A stretch of 64,000 nt of DNA from a bacterium SCSIO 12827 (lineage in GTDB: Bacteria; Pseudomonadota; Alphaproteobacteria; Rhodospirillales; Casp-alpha2), in assembly GCA_024397995.1 (NCBI GenBank), contig CP073746.1:1302001-1366000 (forward strand), written 5' to 3'. Positions 28,568 to 37,844 of the stretch are shown one piece after another; the first letter of the stretch is position 1; each line of letters opens with the position of its first letter. The notes under the pieces were generated by a model, which was not told where the DNA came from, ran no database searches, and worked only from the letters and a program-made list of their open reading frames with translations. The position numbers and the translations under genes are program-made.

Positions 28568-29389
28568 TCAGGGCGGCGCGACCGCACGGCGGTAGAGATG
28601 CCAGGTGGCGTGACCCAGCACCGGCAGAACCAGAAACAGGCCGATCAATCCGGACAGCAGGGCAAGGGCGATCATGGCGGCGATGGTGGCGCACCAGATC
28701 GCCATCACCCGTGGGTTAAGGGCGACGAACCGGACGCTGGTCAGCATCGCCGTGATGAAATCGACATCGCGATGGAACAGCATCGGGATGGAAATGACCG
28801 AATAGGAAAACACGGCGAAGGCGATGAGCGCCCCGGCTGCATTGCCGACCATCAGGAACAGCCAGCCCGATGGCGTGGTGAAGATGTCATAGATCAGTTC
28901 GCGGAATCCGAAGAACTGGAACCCCATGAAGCCGAAGGACAGCAGGGCGGCGATGTCCATCCAGAAGAACAGGGAAAACCCGGTGACCAGCGCCATCCAC
29001 CCCAATTCACGGCTGAACATGGATTTCACGGTTCCCAGCACGATGCCCCAGCTGAGCACAGCACCCCCGTCCGGGGTAGGGGCTTCCAGGCGCTTGCTGA
29101 TTACATAAAAGCCGCTGGCGATGAAAGGCGCGATGAGGGCAAATCCCGCCGCTAGGGGATAGACCAGATACGGCAGGTCGAAGGCGACCAGCATCAGAAT
29201 CAGCAGCCAGCCACCGAGCACATAAATTCCCGCGAAAAAGATGTCGTAGGTAGGGGCTGCCCGGAAATCCCGCAAGCCCAGGGCGAGAACGTCGATCAAG
29301 TCATTGACGCCGACACGCATAACCTGCGGTGGCGGCGGGCGAGTTCCCCGGGGGACGGCCGGCGCGGCGTCGACGCTGGGGGCGGTCAT
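28568..29389 (-). CDS. DUF2189 integral membrane protein
   Basis: The 273-residue product matches DUF2189 (PF09955): after a Pro-rich cytosolic N-terminus, it has MRVGVNDLIDVLALGLRDFRAAP and then six hydrophobic segments between about residues 50 and 265, with SVRFVALNPRVMAIW near the end, a family hallmark. ATG 29389 with AAGGA 7 nt upstream is favoured over a start eight codons earlier. The family is often described as a putative oxidase subunit or transporter, without proof. It is convergent with xerD. Confidence 0.85.
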   Translation of the reverse strand: MTAPSVDAAPAVPRGTRPPPPQVMRVGVNDLIDVLALGLRDFRAAPTYDIFFAGIYVLGGWLLILMLVAFDLPYLVYPLAAGFALIAPFIASGFYVISKRLEAPTPDGGAVLSWGIVLGTVKSMFSRELGWMALVTGFSLFFWMDIAALLSFGFMGFQFFGFRELIYDIFTTPSGWLFLMVGNAAGALIAFAVFSYSVISIPMLFHRDVDFITAMLTSVRFVALNPRVMAIWCATIAAMIALALLSGLIGLFLVLPVLGHATWHLYRRAVAPP

Positions 29390-29520
29390 GCGCTTATCCT
29401 TCCAGGCTCGCATCCATCGAGCCCCGTCTAATAACCATATAAAAAATGTGGATTGATGTCGACGAAGATCGGCGGACAGACACAGAATAAGTTGTGAAGG
29501 AAGGAACGGGGGCGCGCTTG

Positions 29521-30852
29521 TCAGCCTTCCGCCGCCACCTTTTCGACCAGCCAGCGCGCCGTGCGCAGCAGGCGCGCGTCATCGTTTCGCGCGCTGACCA
29601 ACTGAACACCGATGGGCATGCCGTTGGCCCCCTGCATCAGGGGAATGGTCACCGCCGGTACACCCAGGTATGTCCAGGTTGAGCAGAACACCGGATCGCC
29701 CGTGGCATCCAGGCCCTTGGGCGCTTCGCCGCAGGTTGCCGGGGTCAGGATGGCGTCGAATTCCTCGCCCAGGCTTTTCACCCAGCCGGCCAGATGAACC
29801 CGCATGTCGACGCATTCGTTGAAATCGACGGCGGTGACCGTCTTGCCTTCCTCGATCATGGCGCGCAGCACGTCGCTCAGCTTATCTTCGCCGCGGGCCA
29901 CGTATCCGGACAGGTAGCGCACCAGATCGGCACACATGATCTTGCGCAGGTTGTCGACGGCGCCATTGAAAGGATCGGGCAGGGTGACTTCTTCGCATTG
30001 ATCGCCAAGGAATTCGCGCAGTTCTTCGAACGCTTCCTGGGCATCCGGTTCCGCGCGGTCCCAGACCGGGGATTTGACGAAGGCGAAGCGAGGTTCGATG
30101 GGGGGCTCTTGGCGGGTGATCTCCGACAGGCGCGGGGCGGCGGCCGGCTTGGTGTCCGGATCAGCCGGATCGTGGCCGATCAGACAATCGCTGATCAGGG
30201 CGGCGTCTTCCAGGGTCCGGGCGAACACGCCGACGTGGTCGAGGGTTCGCGACAAGGCCAGGGCACCGGCGCGGGAAATCCGTCCATGCGTCGGCTTGAA
30301 GCCGACGACACCGCAGAACGACGCCGGGCGAATGACGGACCCGTTGGTTTGTGAGCCGATCGCCAAGGGCACCATGCCTGCCGCGACGGCGGCGGCGGAA
30401 CCGCTGGACGAGCCGCCCGGGGTGCGTTCCGGATCATGCGGGTTGCAGGTCTTGCCGGGGGAATAGACGGCCAGTTCCGTGGTCACGGTCTTGCCCATGA
30501 TCACGGCACCGGCGGCCCTCAACAGGCGGACGGCGGCGCTGTCGTCATCGGGAAGACGGCCCTTGGACAGGACGGTGCCGTTTTCCGTGGGCAGGTCCGC
30601 CGTATCGAAGATGTCCTTGATGCCGACGGGAATGCCGTGCAGGGGGCCGGTCGGCGCACCACTGGCATGCAGTTCGTCACAATGGGCGGCCTGGCGGCGG
30701 GCGAAGTCCGGGTCGAGATGCGCCCAGGCGCCGATGGCGTCTTCTTTCGCGTTGATCCGCGCGAGGCAGGCCTCGACCAGTTCCGTGGAGGTGATCTCAC
30801 CCCGTTCGATCATCCCAACCAATTGGGATGCGCCCAAATCCGCCAAATCCAT
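29521..30852 (-). CDS. Amidase signature enzyme
   Basis: A 443-residue amidase-signature hydrolase. The Ser-cisSer-Lys triad is visible: Lys in HGIPVGIKDIFD, cis-Ser and nucleophile in PGGSSSGSAAAVAAG, then GSQTNGSVIRPASFCGVVGFKPTHGRISR. ATG 30852 has TAGGAAC upstream; the in-frame extension to 31071 runs into the neighbouring gene and looks non-coding. It is the last gene of a minus-strand series starting with the TRAP transporter, so a carboxamide taken up by that transporter may be its substrate. That link is inference. GatA is unlikely because no gatB/gatC are near. Confidence 0.88.
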   Translation of the reverse strand: MDLADLGASQLVGMIERGEITSTELVEACLARINAKEDAIGAWAHLDPDFARRQAAHCDELHASGAPTGPLHGIPVGIKDIFDTADLPTENGTVLSKGRLPDDDSAAVRLLRAAGAVIMGKTVTTELAVYSPGKTCNPHDPERTPGGSSSGSAAAVAAGMVPLAIGSQTNGSVIRPASFCGVVGFKPTHGRISRAGALALSRTLDHVGVFARTLEDAALISDCLIGHDPADPDTKPAAAPRLSEITRQEPPIEPRFAFVKSPVWDRAEPDAQEAFEELREFLGDQCEEVTLPDPFNGAVDNLRKIMCADLVRYLSGYVARGEDKLSDVLRAMIEEGKTVTAVDFNECVDMRVHLAGWVKSLGEEFDAILTPATCGEAPKGLDATGDPVFCSTWTYLGVPAVTIPLMQGANGMPIGVQLVSARNDDARLLRTARWLVEKVAAEG

Positions 30853-30890
30853 GGTGCCGGTTCCTAAAGGTATGCCAAACCCGCGATGGT

Positions 30891-31097
30891 TCAGTCTGAT
30901 GTGGTCTTCTTCAAGGTGGAGTCCCAAAGGTCGTAGAGGACCAGGGCCAGCACGCCGAGGCTGATGACCCAGAACGGCAGCCCGCCCCAGAACCCGGCGA
31001 AGCCGTGGGAGATGCCCCAGGCAAGGCCGAGGACGAACGCCGCCACCATTGCGGTGCCGAGGATGCCACAAATTTGTTCGAATACCCTTGATCTCAT
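30891..31097 (-). CDS. Small membrane protein, 68 aa
   Basis: A short two-helix membrane protein: FEQICGILGTAMVAAFVLGLAWG at about residues 6-28 and FWGGLPFWVISLGVLALVLYDLW at about 36-58, with a Lys/Thr C-terminal tail. It sits between dctM and the amidase gene with gaps of 63 and 38 bp, on the same strand, so it is probably in the same transcript. Function unknown; it could be an accessory to the transporter. Confidence 0.7.
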   Translation of the reverse strand: MRSRVFEQICGILGTAMVAAFVLGLAWGISHGFAGFWGGLPFWVISLGVLALVLYDLWDSTLKKTTSD

Positions 31098-31160
31098 GAT
31101 CGGTTCACTCCTGAAATCCTGGCTTGGATCACCCTTGTTTTGGTTTCGCTCATGCCGGCG

Positions 31161-32528
31161 TTACGGGATGTACTTGCCGAAGAAGTAATCGGGCAGGAAC
31201 AGCGCAATCCCCGGGTACTGATACATCAGAACCATGACGGCGATGACGATGGCCAGGTACGGCATGATGCCCCTGAAAATTTCCATCAACTCGACGGCCT
31301 TGCCCATCACCCCTTTTAGATAATAGGCGGACATCGCCATGGGTGGGGTGAGGAACGACGTCTGCAGGTTGAGGGCAACCAGCATGGCGAAGAAGTAAGG
31401 ATTGACGTCGAAGGTCTTCAGCATGGGCAGGAAAATCGGTACGAAGATGATCAGGATTTCCGACCATTCCAGGGGCCAGCCCAGCAGGAAGATGATCACC
31501 TGGACAAGGATCAGGAACTGCCAGGGCTCCAGGTTGAAGCCGAGGATGAAGTGTTCGATGATTTCGTGCCCGCCCAGATAAGAGAACACCGAGGCGAAGG
31601 TCCAGGACCCGACGAACAGCCAGCAGACCATGGCCGTCGCCTTGGCGGTCAGGTAGACGGATTCCTTGAGCATCTGCCACGTCAGGGAGCGATACATGCC
31701 CGCCAGGACGATGCCGCCGAAGGCTCCCATGGCGGCAGCTTCGGCTGGTGTTGCTAAGCCGGCGAGGATCGAGCCGAGAACCAGCAGAATGAGCGCCGTC
31801 AGCGGCACGAAGGATGTCAAAAGCTGCCAATAGACGATGCGCGGGGGCGGCACGTCTTCGGCCCGCGGCTTCGGCGCGATGGATGGATTGAACATCACGC
31901 GGATGATGACGTAGAGAATGTAGGATCCCGCGAGCAGGAAGCCGGGAAAAATCGCGGCGGCGTAGAGGCGTAGCGGCGACAGTTCTGCGATCGCGGCATA
32001 GACGATCAGCATGATCGACGGCGGGATCAAAATCCCCAGTGTGCCGCCGGCGCAGATCACGCCGGATGCGAAGCTCTTGTCATAATTGGCCTTGGCCATG
32101 GCTGGGAAGGCCAGCAGCCCCATCAGGGTCACGACGGCGCCGACGATCCCACTGGCCGTCGAGAACACGGCGCAGGTAATCAGCGCGGCGATGGCCATGG
32201 AGCCCGGCAGGTTCCGCGCCGCCATCTGCAGTGCGTAAAACAGCTTGTTGACGATGTTCGCGCGTTCGACCACGTAGCCCATGAACAGGAACAACGGGAC
32301 GGCGACCAGCGTGTCGTTCTCCATCACCGAGTAGGTGTTCTGGTTCAAAAGGTAGAAGATCTTATTGTTAAAGATGTCGGCGAAGGTCGTGATGCTGCCG
32401 GCTTCGTAATAGGCGAAATAACCAAAGCCGACGCCCATGGCGAGCAAGGTGAAGGCCACCGGAAATCCGAGCAGCACCATCACAATGAAAAGCGACAACA
32501 TCAAAATCGCTACTTCGGGGTTCGTCAT
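31161..32528 (-). CDS. dctM: TRAP transporter large membrane subunit DctM
   Basis: The main permease of a tripartite ATP-independent periplasmic transporter of the mannitol/chloroaromatic type (COG4664 group), driving sodium-coupled solute import. The 455 residues form about twelve hydrophobic segments and show FPVAFTLLAMGVGFG near the N-terminus, VPLFLFMGYVVERA, GGTLGILIPPSIMLIVYAA, and the C-terminal NPYFFAMLVALNLQTSFLTPPMAMSAYYLKG, whose TSFLTPP element is typical. It follows dctQ by 48 bp. Confidence 0.95.
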   Translation of the reverse strand: MTNPEVAILMLSLFIVMVLLGFPVAFTLLAMGVGFGYFAYYEAGSITTFADIFNNKIFYLLNQNTYSVMENDTLVAVPLFLFMGYVVERANIVNKLFYALQMAARNLPGSMAIAALITCAVFSTASGIVGAVVTLMGLLAFPAMAKANYDKSFASGVICAGGTLGILIPPSIMLIVYAAIAELSPLRLYAAAIFPGFLLAGSYILYVIIRVMFNPSIAPKPRAEDVPPPRIVYWQLLTSFVPLTALILLVLGSILAGLATPAEAAAMGAFGGIVLAGMYRSLTWQMLKESVYLTAKATAMVCWLFVGSWTFASVFSYLGGHEIIEHFILGFNLEPWQFLILVQVIIFLLGWPLEWSEILIIFVPIFLPMLKTFDVNPYFFAMLVALNLQTSFLTPPMAMSAYYLKGVMGKAVELMEIFRGIMPYLAIVIAVMVLMYQYPGIALFLPDYFFGKYIP

Positions 32529-32576
32529 TCTATAACGTGCTCCGTCTCACCAAAAGTCGGTGTGTAATTATGAGAA

Positions 32577-33158
32577 TCAGGCCTGCGTCTTGGCGGCAGC
32601 GGCCTGCTGTTGCAGCAAGATGTCTTCGGTTTCCTGGGCGTCCTTGAGACGCGGCAGCCAACGGCCCGACTTGATCGCGAGATAGCAGCGCATGCATTCG
32701 GCGACGCCCTGAACAATGAACAGGCCGGCGGCCAGCGGGATCAGGGTCTTGAAGAAATAGATTTGGATGCGGGCCGGGCTGTTCCAGCTGACTTCCTTGT
32801 AACGCCATGAATCGGAAGCAATTTCAGCGCCGTACCAGGCCAGGGCCAGCATGCCCGGGAAAAAGAAACAAAAGTATAAAATCAAATCAATGCGCGCCTG
32901 CCAGCGGACCGACAGCAGGCGATAGACCACATCCGCCCGCACATGAGTGTCCTGGGCAAGGGCATATGGCCCGGCCATCAGGAACAAGGCGCCGTACATC
33001 TGAACCATCATGTCGAAGGCCCATACGGTCGGGGCATTCAAAGCATAACGGACAAATACTTCATAAGAGACCGACAGGGTCAAAATCAAAATGCACCAAC
33101 CAAAGGTGCGCCCGACCCAGATGCTCAATTCTTCAATGGCATGGATAGTTTTTATCAC
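32577..33158 (-). CDS. dctQ: TRAP transporter small membrane subunit DctQ
   Basis: The 193-residue four-helix subunit of the same TRAP system. Hydrophobic helices occur at about residues 15-35, 50-70, 90-112 and 140-160. WCILILTLSVSYEVFVRYALNAPTVWAFDMM contains the conserved YEVFVRY segment, and HVRADVVYRLLS the HVRVD-like element between helices 2 and 3. The C-terminal 40 residues are a cytosolic Ala/Gln/Lys tail. It lies between dctP and dctM. Confidence 0.93.
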   Translation of the reverse strand: MIKTIHAIEELSIWVGRTFGWCILILTLSVSYEVFVRYALNAPTVWAFDMMVQMYGALFLMAGPYALAQDTHVRADVVYRLLSVRWQARIDLILYFCFFFPGMLALAWYGAEIASDSWRYKEVSWNSPARIQIYFFKTLIPLAAGLFIVQGVAECMRCYLAIKSGRWLPRLKDAQETEDILLQQQAAAAKTQA

Positions 33159-33192
33159 GGCTTGGTTTCCCGCCCTTGATGGCTCAGGTCTT

Positions 33193-33220
33193 GAGGGACA
33201 GCCAGTTATGGCTGCCCCTC
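33193..33220 (-). promoter_or_regulatory. Hairpin between dctP and dctQ
   Basis: A 12-bp stem (one G-U pair on the minus-strand RNA) closed by a 4-nt loop lies after the dctP stop, next to a second small stem at 33225-33238. Such intercistronic hairpins usually stabilise the binding-protein mRNA or attenuate the permease genes, so that dctP is made in excess. Confidence 0.55.
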
Positions 33221-33266
33221 AATACCGAATTTTTTCGGATTGATCCTAGGAAAAAAAGGGATCAGA

Positions 33267-34373
33267 TCAACCGAAGTAGTGCTTGTAAGCGATACCGTAG
33301 TCAGGCTGGTTCAGCAGCAGATAGCCCATGACCTTCTTGGCGTAGTCCTTCTGCGAAGCAACCACCTTGGCGAAGAACGGATCTTCGTCGGAGATCTGCT
33401 TGATAACGACGTCCCAGGCCTTCAACTGATCGGCCATGACGGCGTCCGGTGTGCGGAAGACATTGACGCCGTGCTTTTCCTTCAGCGCGACCAAGTCGTC
33501 GGCGTAACGCAGCGTGTTGTTCCAATAGAAGTTGGAGTTTTCCGCTTCCGACGCATATTCCAGGATCGACTGGAGTTCCTTGGACAGGGAATCGAACTTC
33601 TTCTTGTTGAAGGTGATTTCGAAGCATTCCTGCGACTGGTGGAAACTGGCCAGATGGTAGTGCTTGGAAACGTCCTGCATCCCGAAGTCCCTGTCCGAGG
33701 TCGGGTTGTTGAACTCGGCCGCGTCGATCAGACCGCTTTTCATGGCGGGCTGAATTTCGCCGCCCGGCAACTGAACAACCGATAAGCCCATTTCCTGACA
33801 GACGTTGGCCGCCAGACCAACGGTGCGGTACTTGAGGCCCTTCATCTGGGAAGCGTCTTTGATTTCTTCCTTGAACCAGCCAAGGGGCTGGGCCGGCATT
33901 GGGCTGTTGAAGAAGCTGACCAGGTTCAGGCCGAGGCTGCCCATCAACTCATTGAACAGAGCTTTTCCGCCACCGTAGTGGATCCAGCCGAGCATTTCCT
34001 GAGCCGACCAGCCGAAGCAGGGGCCGGTGCCGAACAGCGATGCCGCTTTCGACTTGGAATACCAGTAAGCCGGCACGTAGTGGGCGCCGTCGAGAACGCC
34101 ACGATGGACGGCGTCCTGCATCTGACTGGTCTTCACGACCGAGTTGACGGACAGCAGATCGAGCTTCAGGCCCTTGCCGGCCATCTTGTTGACGCGTTCG
34201 ACATAGCTTTTGGCGTTTTCAAGAAAAATGCCACCGCCCCAAGCGGCTTGAATTTTCAGAACCGTGGGGGCCGCCGTCGCGATGTTCGGCATGGCAAGAG
34301 TAGCAGCAGTCGCTCCGGCGGCAACGGCGCCGCCTTTAAGGAACTTACGCCGGTTCACTTTTGTGGTCGTCAT
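33267..34373 (-). CDS. dctP: TRAP transporter substrate-binding protein DctP
   Basis: The periplasmic receptor of the TRAP system, 368 residues. It has a Tat-type signal (NRRKFLKGGAVAAG, with two Arg) rather than the usual Sec one, implying it folds in the cytoplasm. QAAWGGGIFLENAKSYVERV, GLKYRTVGLAANVCQEMG (ligand-binding Arg) and GEIQPAMKSGLIDAAEFNNP match the TakP/mannitol-chloroaromatic cluster, whose known members bind 2-oxoacids or similar carboxylates. The GGAGGAAACAC site precedes the ATG. Substrate identity here is not established. Confidence 0.93.
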   Translation of the reverse strand: MTTTKVNRRKFLKGGAVAAGATAATLAMPNIATAAPTVLKIQAAWGGGIFLENAKSYVERVNKMAGKGLKLDLLSVNSVVKTSQMQDAVHRGVLDGAHYVPAYWYSKSKAASLFGTGPCFGWSAQEMLGWIHYGGGKALFNELMGSLGLNLVSFFNSPMPAQPLGWFKEEIKDASQMKGLKYRTVGLAANVCQEMGLSVVQLPGGEIQPAMKSGLIDAAEFNNPTSDRDFGMQDVSKHYHLASFHQSQECFEITFNKKKFDSLSKELQSILEYASEAENSNFYWNNTLRYADDLVALKEKHGVNVFRTPDAVMADQLKAWDVVIKQISDEDPFFAKVVASQKDYAKKVMGYLLLNQPDYGIAYKHYFG

Positions 34374-34784
34374 GTGTTTCCTCCCAATTAATAATCAGCG
34401 AATAACCACCATCCGCCGATGGGTATAATTTGCGCGATGCTCGCGCGTTTAATGAACAGCCCAAGACGTCGTGTTGATTTTTTTTGCAATCCCCCGGGCT
34501 CGGTTACAACCGCTCCCAAGCCATTAGTGGCGGGGAACCGTTATATCCTGTCGGGAATCTTCCCAATACGCAACGCGAAGGCAAGGCTTTTTCCCTGTAT
34601 GACTTTTCCTGCAGACGATGCGACACGGATTCGTTGAGGTGCACCCGCAGGGGCTCGGATCAAGATTCCGGGCCGGGGACGGCGGGAAATCGGGGTCCAG
34701 AGCGGCCCGCCCAGCTGCTGTCGCTGCAAATGCCGGACCGTGGGTGTTTTTCACGATGCGGAATAGCGCGCTGATTACAGTGTC
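34374..34784. other. 411-bp non-coding region upstream of dctP
   Basis: No gene, tRNA or terminator was recognised. The short reading frames here have poor codon use and no start sites with good Shine-Dalgarno spacing. It should hold the promoter of the TRAP operon (minus strand), which has the GGAGG site near 34380. A TTAAAC/TATACC pair with about 19-bp spacing is seen on that strand around 34424-34454 but is weak. Confidence 0.45.
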
Positions 34785-35750
34785 TCAGGCGACCCGGTCG
34801 CCGGGGGTGCCGCCGGCGAAATAGGCGTCAAGATTATCGAGGGCGCGGAATCCCATTGCGTCGCGGGTTTCCCGATTGGCGCTGCCGATGTGCGGCAACA
34901 GGAATGTGTTGTCGAGCGCGATCAACCGCTTATCGACATTCGGTTCGTTGTTGTAGGCATCAATCCCCGCCGCGAACAGTTTGCCCGATTTCAAGGCGTC
35001 GACCAGCGCGTCGTCGTCGATCACCGCCCCCCGGGCGGCGTTGGCCAGGACGGCCCCATCCGGCAGCAGGGCGAAGCGCGCGGCATTCATGATGCCACGG
35101 GTCTCCGCCGTCACGTTGCAGTGAAGCGAGAGGAAATCGCAATGCGGCAACATGTCGTCCAGGGTGTCGTGCCAGACAGCCCCTTTTTCCTTGTCCGGGC
35201 TGAGGCGGGAACGGTTGTGGTAGTGGATTTCCATGCGGAAGGCGCGTGCCAGATCGGCGACCGTCTGGCCGACCCGGCCCATGCCGAGAATGCCCAGCCG
35301 TTTGCCGGTGACGCCCAGGCCGACCATGAAGGCGGGCGACCAGTCCTTCCAACCACCTGAGCGCACCAGGCGCTCACCCTCGCTGGCGCGCCGCGCCGCG
35401 CCGAGCATGAGCAGGATGGTCGTCTCCGCCGTGGCGTCGGACAGAACCTCGGGCGTGTTGGTGACGATGACGCCGTGTTTCTTCGCCGCCTCGACGTCGA
35501 CATGGTCATAGCCGACGGAGAAATTGGCGATGATCTTCACGCGCTCGGGCAGCTTGGCGAAGACCTCTTCCGTGAAGTGTTCGGTATGGCAGGGCATGAT
35601 GGCGTCCACGTCCTGGGCTGCTTCGATCAGCGCGTCTTTTGTATAGAGTTTGTCCGTCGGGTTCAGGCGCGCGTCGTAATCGCGGGACAGCCGCGCGTGC
35701 ACGGCGTCCGGCAGTTTGCGGGTGACGAGTACGGTCGGTTTGGCGGCCAT
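34785..35750 (-). CDS. D-2-hydroxyacid dehydrogenase (glyoxylate/hydroxypyruvate reductase type)
   Basis: A 321-residue NAD(P)-dependent reductase of the D-isomer-specific family. The Rossmann motif is LGILGMGRVGQTVADLAR at about residue 150; catalytic Arg is in NAARGAVIDDDAL, Glu in DAYNNEPNVDKR, and His in FLLPHIGSAN. It is closest in motif to the GyaR/GRHPR group, which reduces glyoxylate and hydroxypyruvate. It is followed, on the same strand, by the TRAP operon after a long gap, and begins 45 bp after gntR. With malyl-CoA lyase nearby (which releases glyoxylate) a link to C2 metabolism is attractive but inferred. Confidence 0.88.
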   Translation of the reverse strand: MAAKPTVLVTRKLPDAVHARLSRDYDARLNPTDKLYTKDALIEAAQDVDAIMPCHTEHFTEEVFAKLPERVKIIANFSVGYDHVDVEAAKKHGVIVTNTPEVLSDATAETTILLMLGAARRASEGERLVRSGGWKDWSPAFMVGLGVTGKRLGILGMGRVGQTVADLARAFRMEIHYHNRSRLSPDKEKGAVWHDTLDDMLPHCDFLSLHCNVTAETRGIMNAARFALLPDGAVLANAARGAVIDDDALVDALKSGKLFAAGIDAYNNEPNVDKRLIALDNTFLLPHIGSANRETRDAMGFRALDNLDAYFAGGTPGDRVA

Positions 35751-35795
35751 GATTTCCTCCCATCAGGTTGTCGGCATGGGGGTACACCACGGCGT

Positions 35796-36500
35796 CTAGC
35801 CTTGTCGAGGGGGAGCCTCCATTGCCGGCTGGTAGATGTCCATGTCGCGCACGGGTTCGGACACCATGACCTGGCCCAGAAGCTCGTCGCGCAGGTCGGT
35901 CAGATAAACGTAGGTCTGGGCTTCGGCCTTTTTCTTTTCACCGTCGCGTAGGATCGCCAGGGCATCCTCGATCCCGGCACGCAGGCGCGGAATGATGACG
36001 TCTTCTGCCCACAGCAACGAGATGATGCGTTCCGACCAGTCAAGCATGGGGGCGAGTGCATCCGCCGCGCGCCGGTTGCCGGTGATGCCGAGCACCGCCA
36101 GACGAAACCGCCGGTCGGCTTCGAACATGGCGGGGCGGGAGCGGTTAACCTCCGGCTTGGCGGCGTCGCGGGCAATGGCATCCAGCGACCGGATGTCGTC
36201 GGCGGTGATCATCTCCGTCGCCATGCCGGCGGCGGCCAGTTCGATCAGCAAGCGGAAATCGAACACTTCCTGGATGTCGCGGACGGTGACGCGGGACACC
36301 GTATAACCCTTGCGTGGGGCGGACAGGATCAGGCCGTCGTGGACCAGGCGGATCAGGGCGACCCGCACGGTGGCCAGCGTTGCCTCGTAACGCCGGCAGA
36401 ACTCCTGTTCCGTCAGGTCCTGCCCCGGCGGCAGGGCGCCCTGAATGATGTCGAAGCGGATGCGGTCGTAGACCAGATCGCTGAGCTTGGGTTTCTCCAT
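35796..36500 (-). CDS. GntR family transcriptional regulator (FCD type)
   Basis: A 234-residue regulator: N-terminal winged helix at about residues 5-70 (LVYDRIRFDIIQGALPPGQDLTEQEFCRRYEATLATVRVALIRLVHDGLI) and a C-terminal all-helical FCD effector domain with candidate metal ligands. ATG 36500 is chosen because one of the repeats of the operator array (36517) lies just upstream; a TTG at 36536 would place two repeats inside the gene. It is divergent from the PLP gene and probably autoregulates. The effector is likely a carboxylate. Confidence 0.88.
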   Translation of the reverse strand: MEKPKLSDLVYDRIRFDIIQGALPPGQDLTEQEFCRRYEATLATVRVALIRLVHDGLILSAPRKGYTVSRVTVRDIQEVFDFRLLIELAAAGMATEMITADDIRSLDAIARDAAKPEVNRSRPAMFEADRRFRLAVLGITGNRRAADALAPMLDWSERIISLLWAEDVIIPRLRAGIEDALAILRDGEKKKAEAQTYVYLTDLRDELLGQVMVSEPVRDMDIYQPAMEAPPRQG

Positions 36501-36516
36501 GAGAAAACTGATAGCA

Positions 36517-36566
36517 TCAGATTCATCTTTTAACAATGTCAGATGTGGATTATAGACATATCAGAT
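36517..36566. promoter_or_regulatory. Triple TCAGAT repeat array, likely GntR operator region
   Basis: TCAGAT occurs at 36517-36522, 36539-36544 and 36561-36566, with exact 22-bp start-to-start spacing (two helical turns), in the divergent promoter region between gntR and the PLP gene. Phasing puts all three on one face of the helix. A -10-like TATAGA is at 36551-36556. Assignment to the adjacent GntR is inference. Confidence 0.55.
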
Positions 36567-36599
36567 GATTTAACCTCTTCCAGGTGCAGGACCCTCCTC

Positions 36600-37844
36600 A
36601 TGACCAAAGATCGCTTCGGTAACGACTTCGCGCCCGGCCTCGCCTATGCGCGCGGCGACATTCTGTCCTCGACCGCCGATGATTTGGCCAAACTGCGGGC
36701 CGCCTGGGAACATATCCGGGCGCGCGAGGCCAAGGGCGAGGACACGGTCAACGCCTCGGGCCTGGAGCGCTGCATGTCCGTGGAGCCGGGGGAGGAACAC
36801 CTGCTCGACGACGAGATGGCGGCGGCCCTGCTGACTGACGAACTTCGTGAACTGGGATTGAGGATGTTCGGCGGCGATGGCGACCGCCACGACATCATGA
36901 TGACCAACCGGTTGACGGCGGGCCTGCTGATCGCCGCCGACGTGGTGGTGCCCGAGGGATCGCACGTCATCGGCTTTTCGCCGACCTACAGTCATCCGGC
37001 GGTGCAGCGCGCGGCCAAACACGCACGGGCGACCTTCACCGACCTGACGGACATCCGCGATGTGGAGGCGGCGCTGCGCGCAGATCCCAAACCGGGGGCA
37101 CTGTTCCTCACGCGATTGGCGGTCAGTTATCAAATTCTGGACGAGGCCGACCTGCGCCGGGCGGCGGACATCGCCCATGGTCGGGGCATTCCGGTGATCG
37201 TGGACGATGCCGGGGGCGCACGCGTCGGGCCGGCCTGTTTCGGTCAGCCGCGCACCTTGGAGTTGCCCGTAACGGTCGCCTGCACAGGGTTGGACAAGTA
37301 CGGCACACTGGGCCCGCGCTTAGGGTTGATCGGCGGCGAGGCGTCCGTGATCGCCGCCATGCGCGCCCGTGCCTATGAAATGGGGATCGAGGCCCGGGCC
37401 ATGCTGTTCCCGCAGGTTGTCCGGTCGCTCAAGTACTACAGCGACGAAAAGGTCCAGGCCCTGGTCGCCTGCACCATGACCGTGCGCGACGCGGTGGTCG
37501 CGGCGCTTGGCGCCGACCGGGTGCATGTCACGCCGGTGACGGCGCAGTTGAAGGCCGAGGATATCCTGGAGATGGCCATGGCGCGCAGCGGCGTGAACGA
37601 AGCACCTTGCGTGCCTTACGAGGCAACGGCGGGCCTCGCCATGCTGCTGCTGCGCGATTACGGCATCCTGACCGTGCATTTCGCAGGTATCCCGCCGGGA
37701 ACCTCGGCGCTGATGTTGAAGTTCATCTCACCCCAGGTGTTGGCGGCGGTCGGCGGGGCGGATGCCTTCGCCCGCGCCATCGACGCCTCGATCGGCAAAC
37801 TGGGGAGGTCATCGCCGACCCTGCGGCCCTTGCCCGCCTGCTGA
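36600..37844 (+). CDS. PLP-dependent enzyme (class V/SelA-like), probably frameshifted at the C-terminus
   Basis: The 414 residues as read carry a PLP fold: substrate region ITSERTIER is not kept, but VVPEGSHVIGFSPTYSHPAVQRAAKHA, the cofactor Asp segment IPVIVDDAGGAR, and the probable Schiff-base lysine in CTGLDKYGTLGPRLGLIGG are visible. ATG 36600 has AGGA upstream. After IDASIGKLG the frame ends in RSSPTLRPLPAC, unlike coding sequence, while the frame shifted by one base reads GEVIADPAALARLLKG and runs on to a stop at 37924. A G lost from the run at 37802-37805 would explain this. Substrate unknown. Confidence 0.7.
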   Translation: MTKDRFGNDFAPGLAYARGDILSSTADDLAKLRAAWEHIRAREAKGEDTVNASGLERCMSVEPGEEHLLDDEMAAALLTDELRELGLRMFGGDGDRHDIMMTNRLTAGLLIAADVVVPEGSHVIGFSPTYSHPAVQRAAKHARATFTDLTDIRDVEAALRADPKPGALFLTRLAVSYQILDEADLRRAADIAHGRGIPVIVDDAGGARVGPACFGQPRTLELPVTVACTGLDKYGTLGPRLGLIGGEASVIAAMRARAYEMGIEARAMLFPQVVRSLKYYSDEKVQALVACTMTVRDAVVAALGADRVHVTPVTAQLKAEDILEMAMARSGVNEAPCVPYEATAGLAMLLLRDYGILTVHFAGIPPGTSALMLKFISPQVLAAVGGADAFARAIDASIGKLGRSSPTLRPLPAC

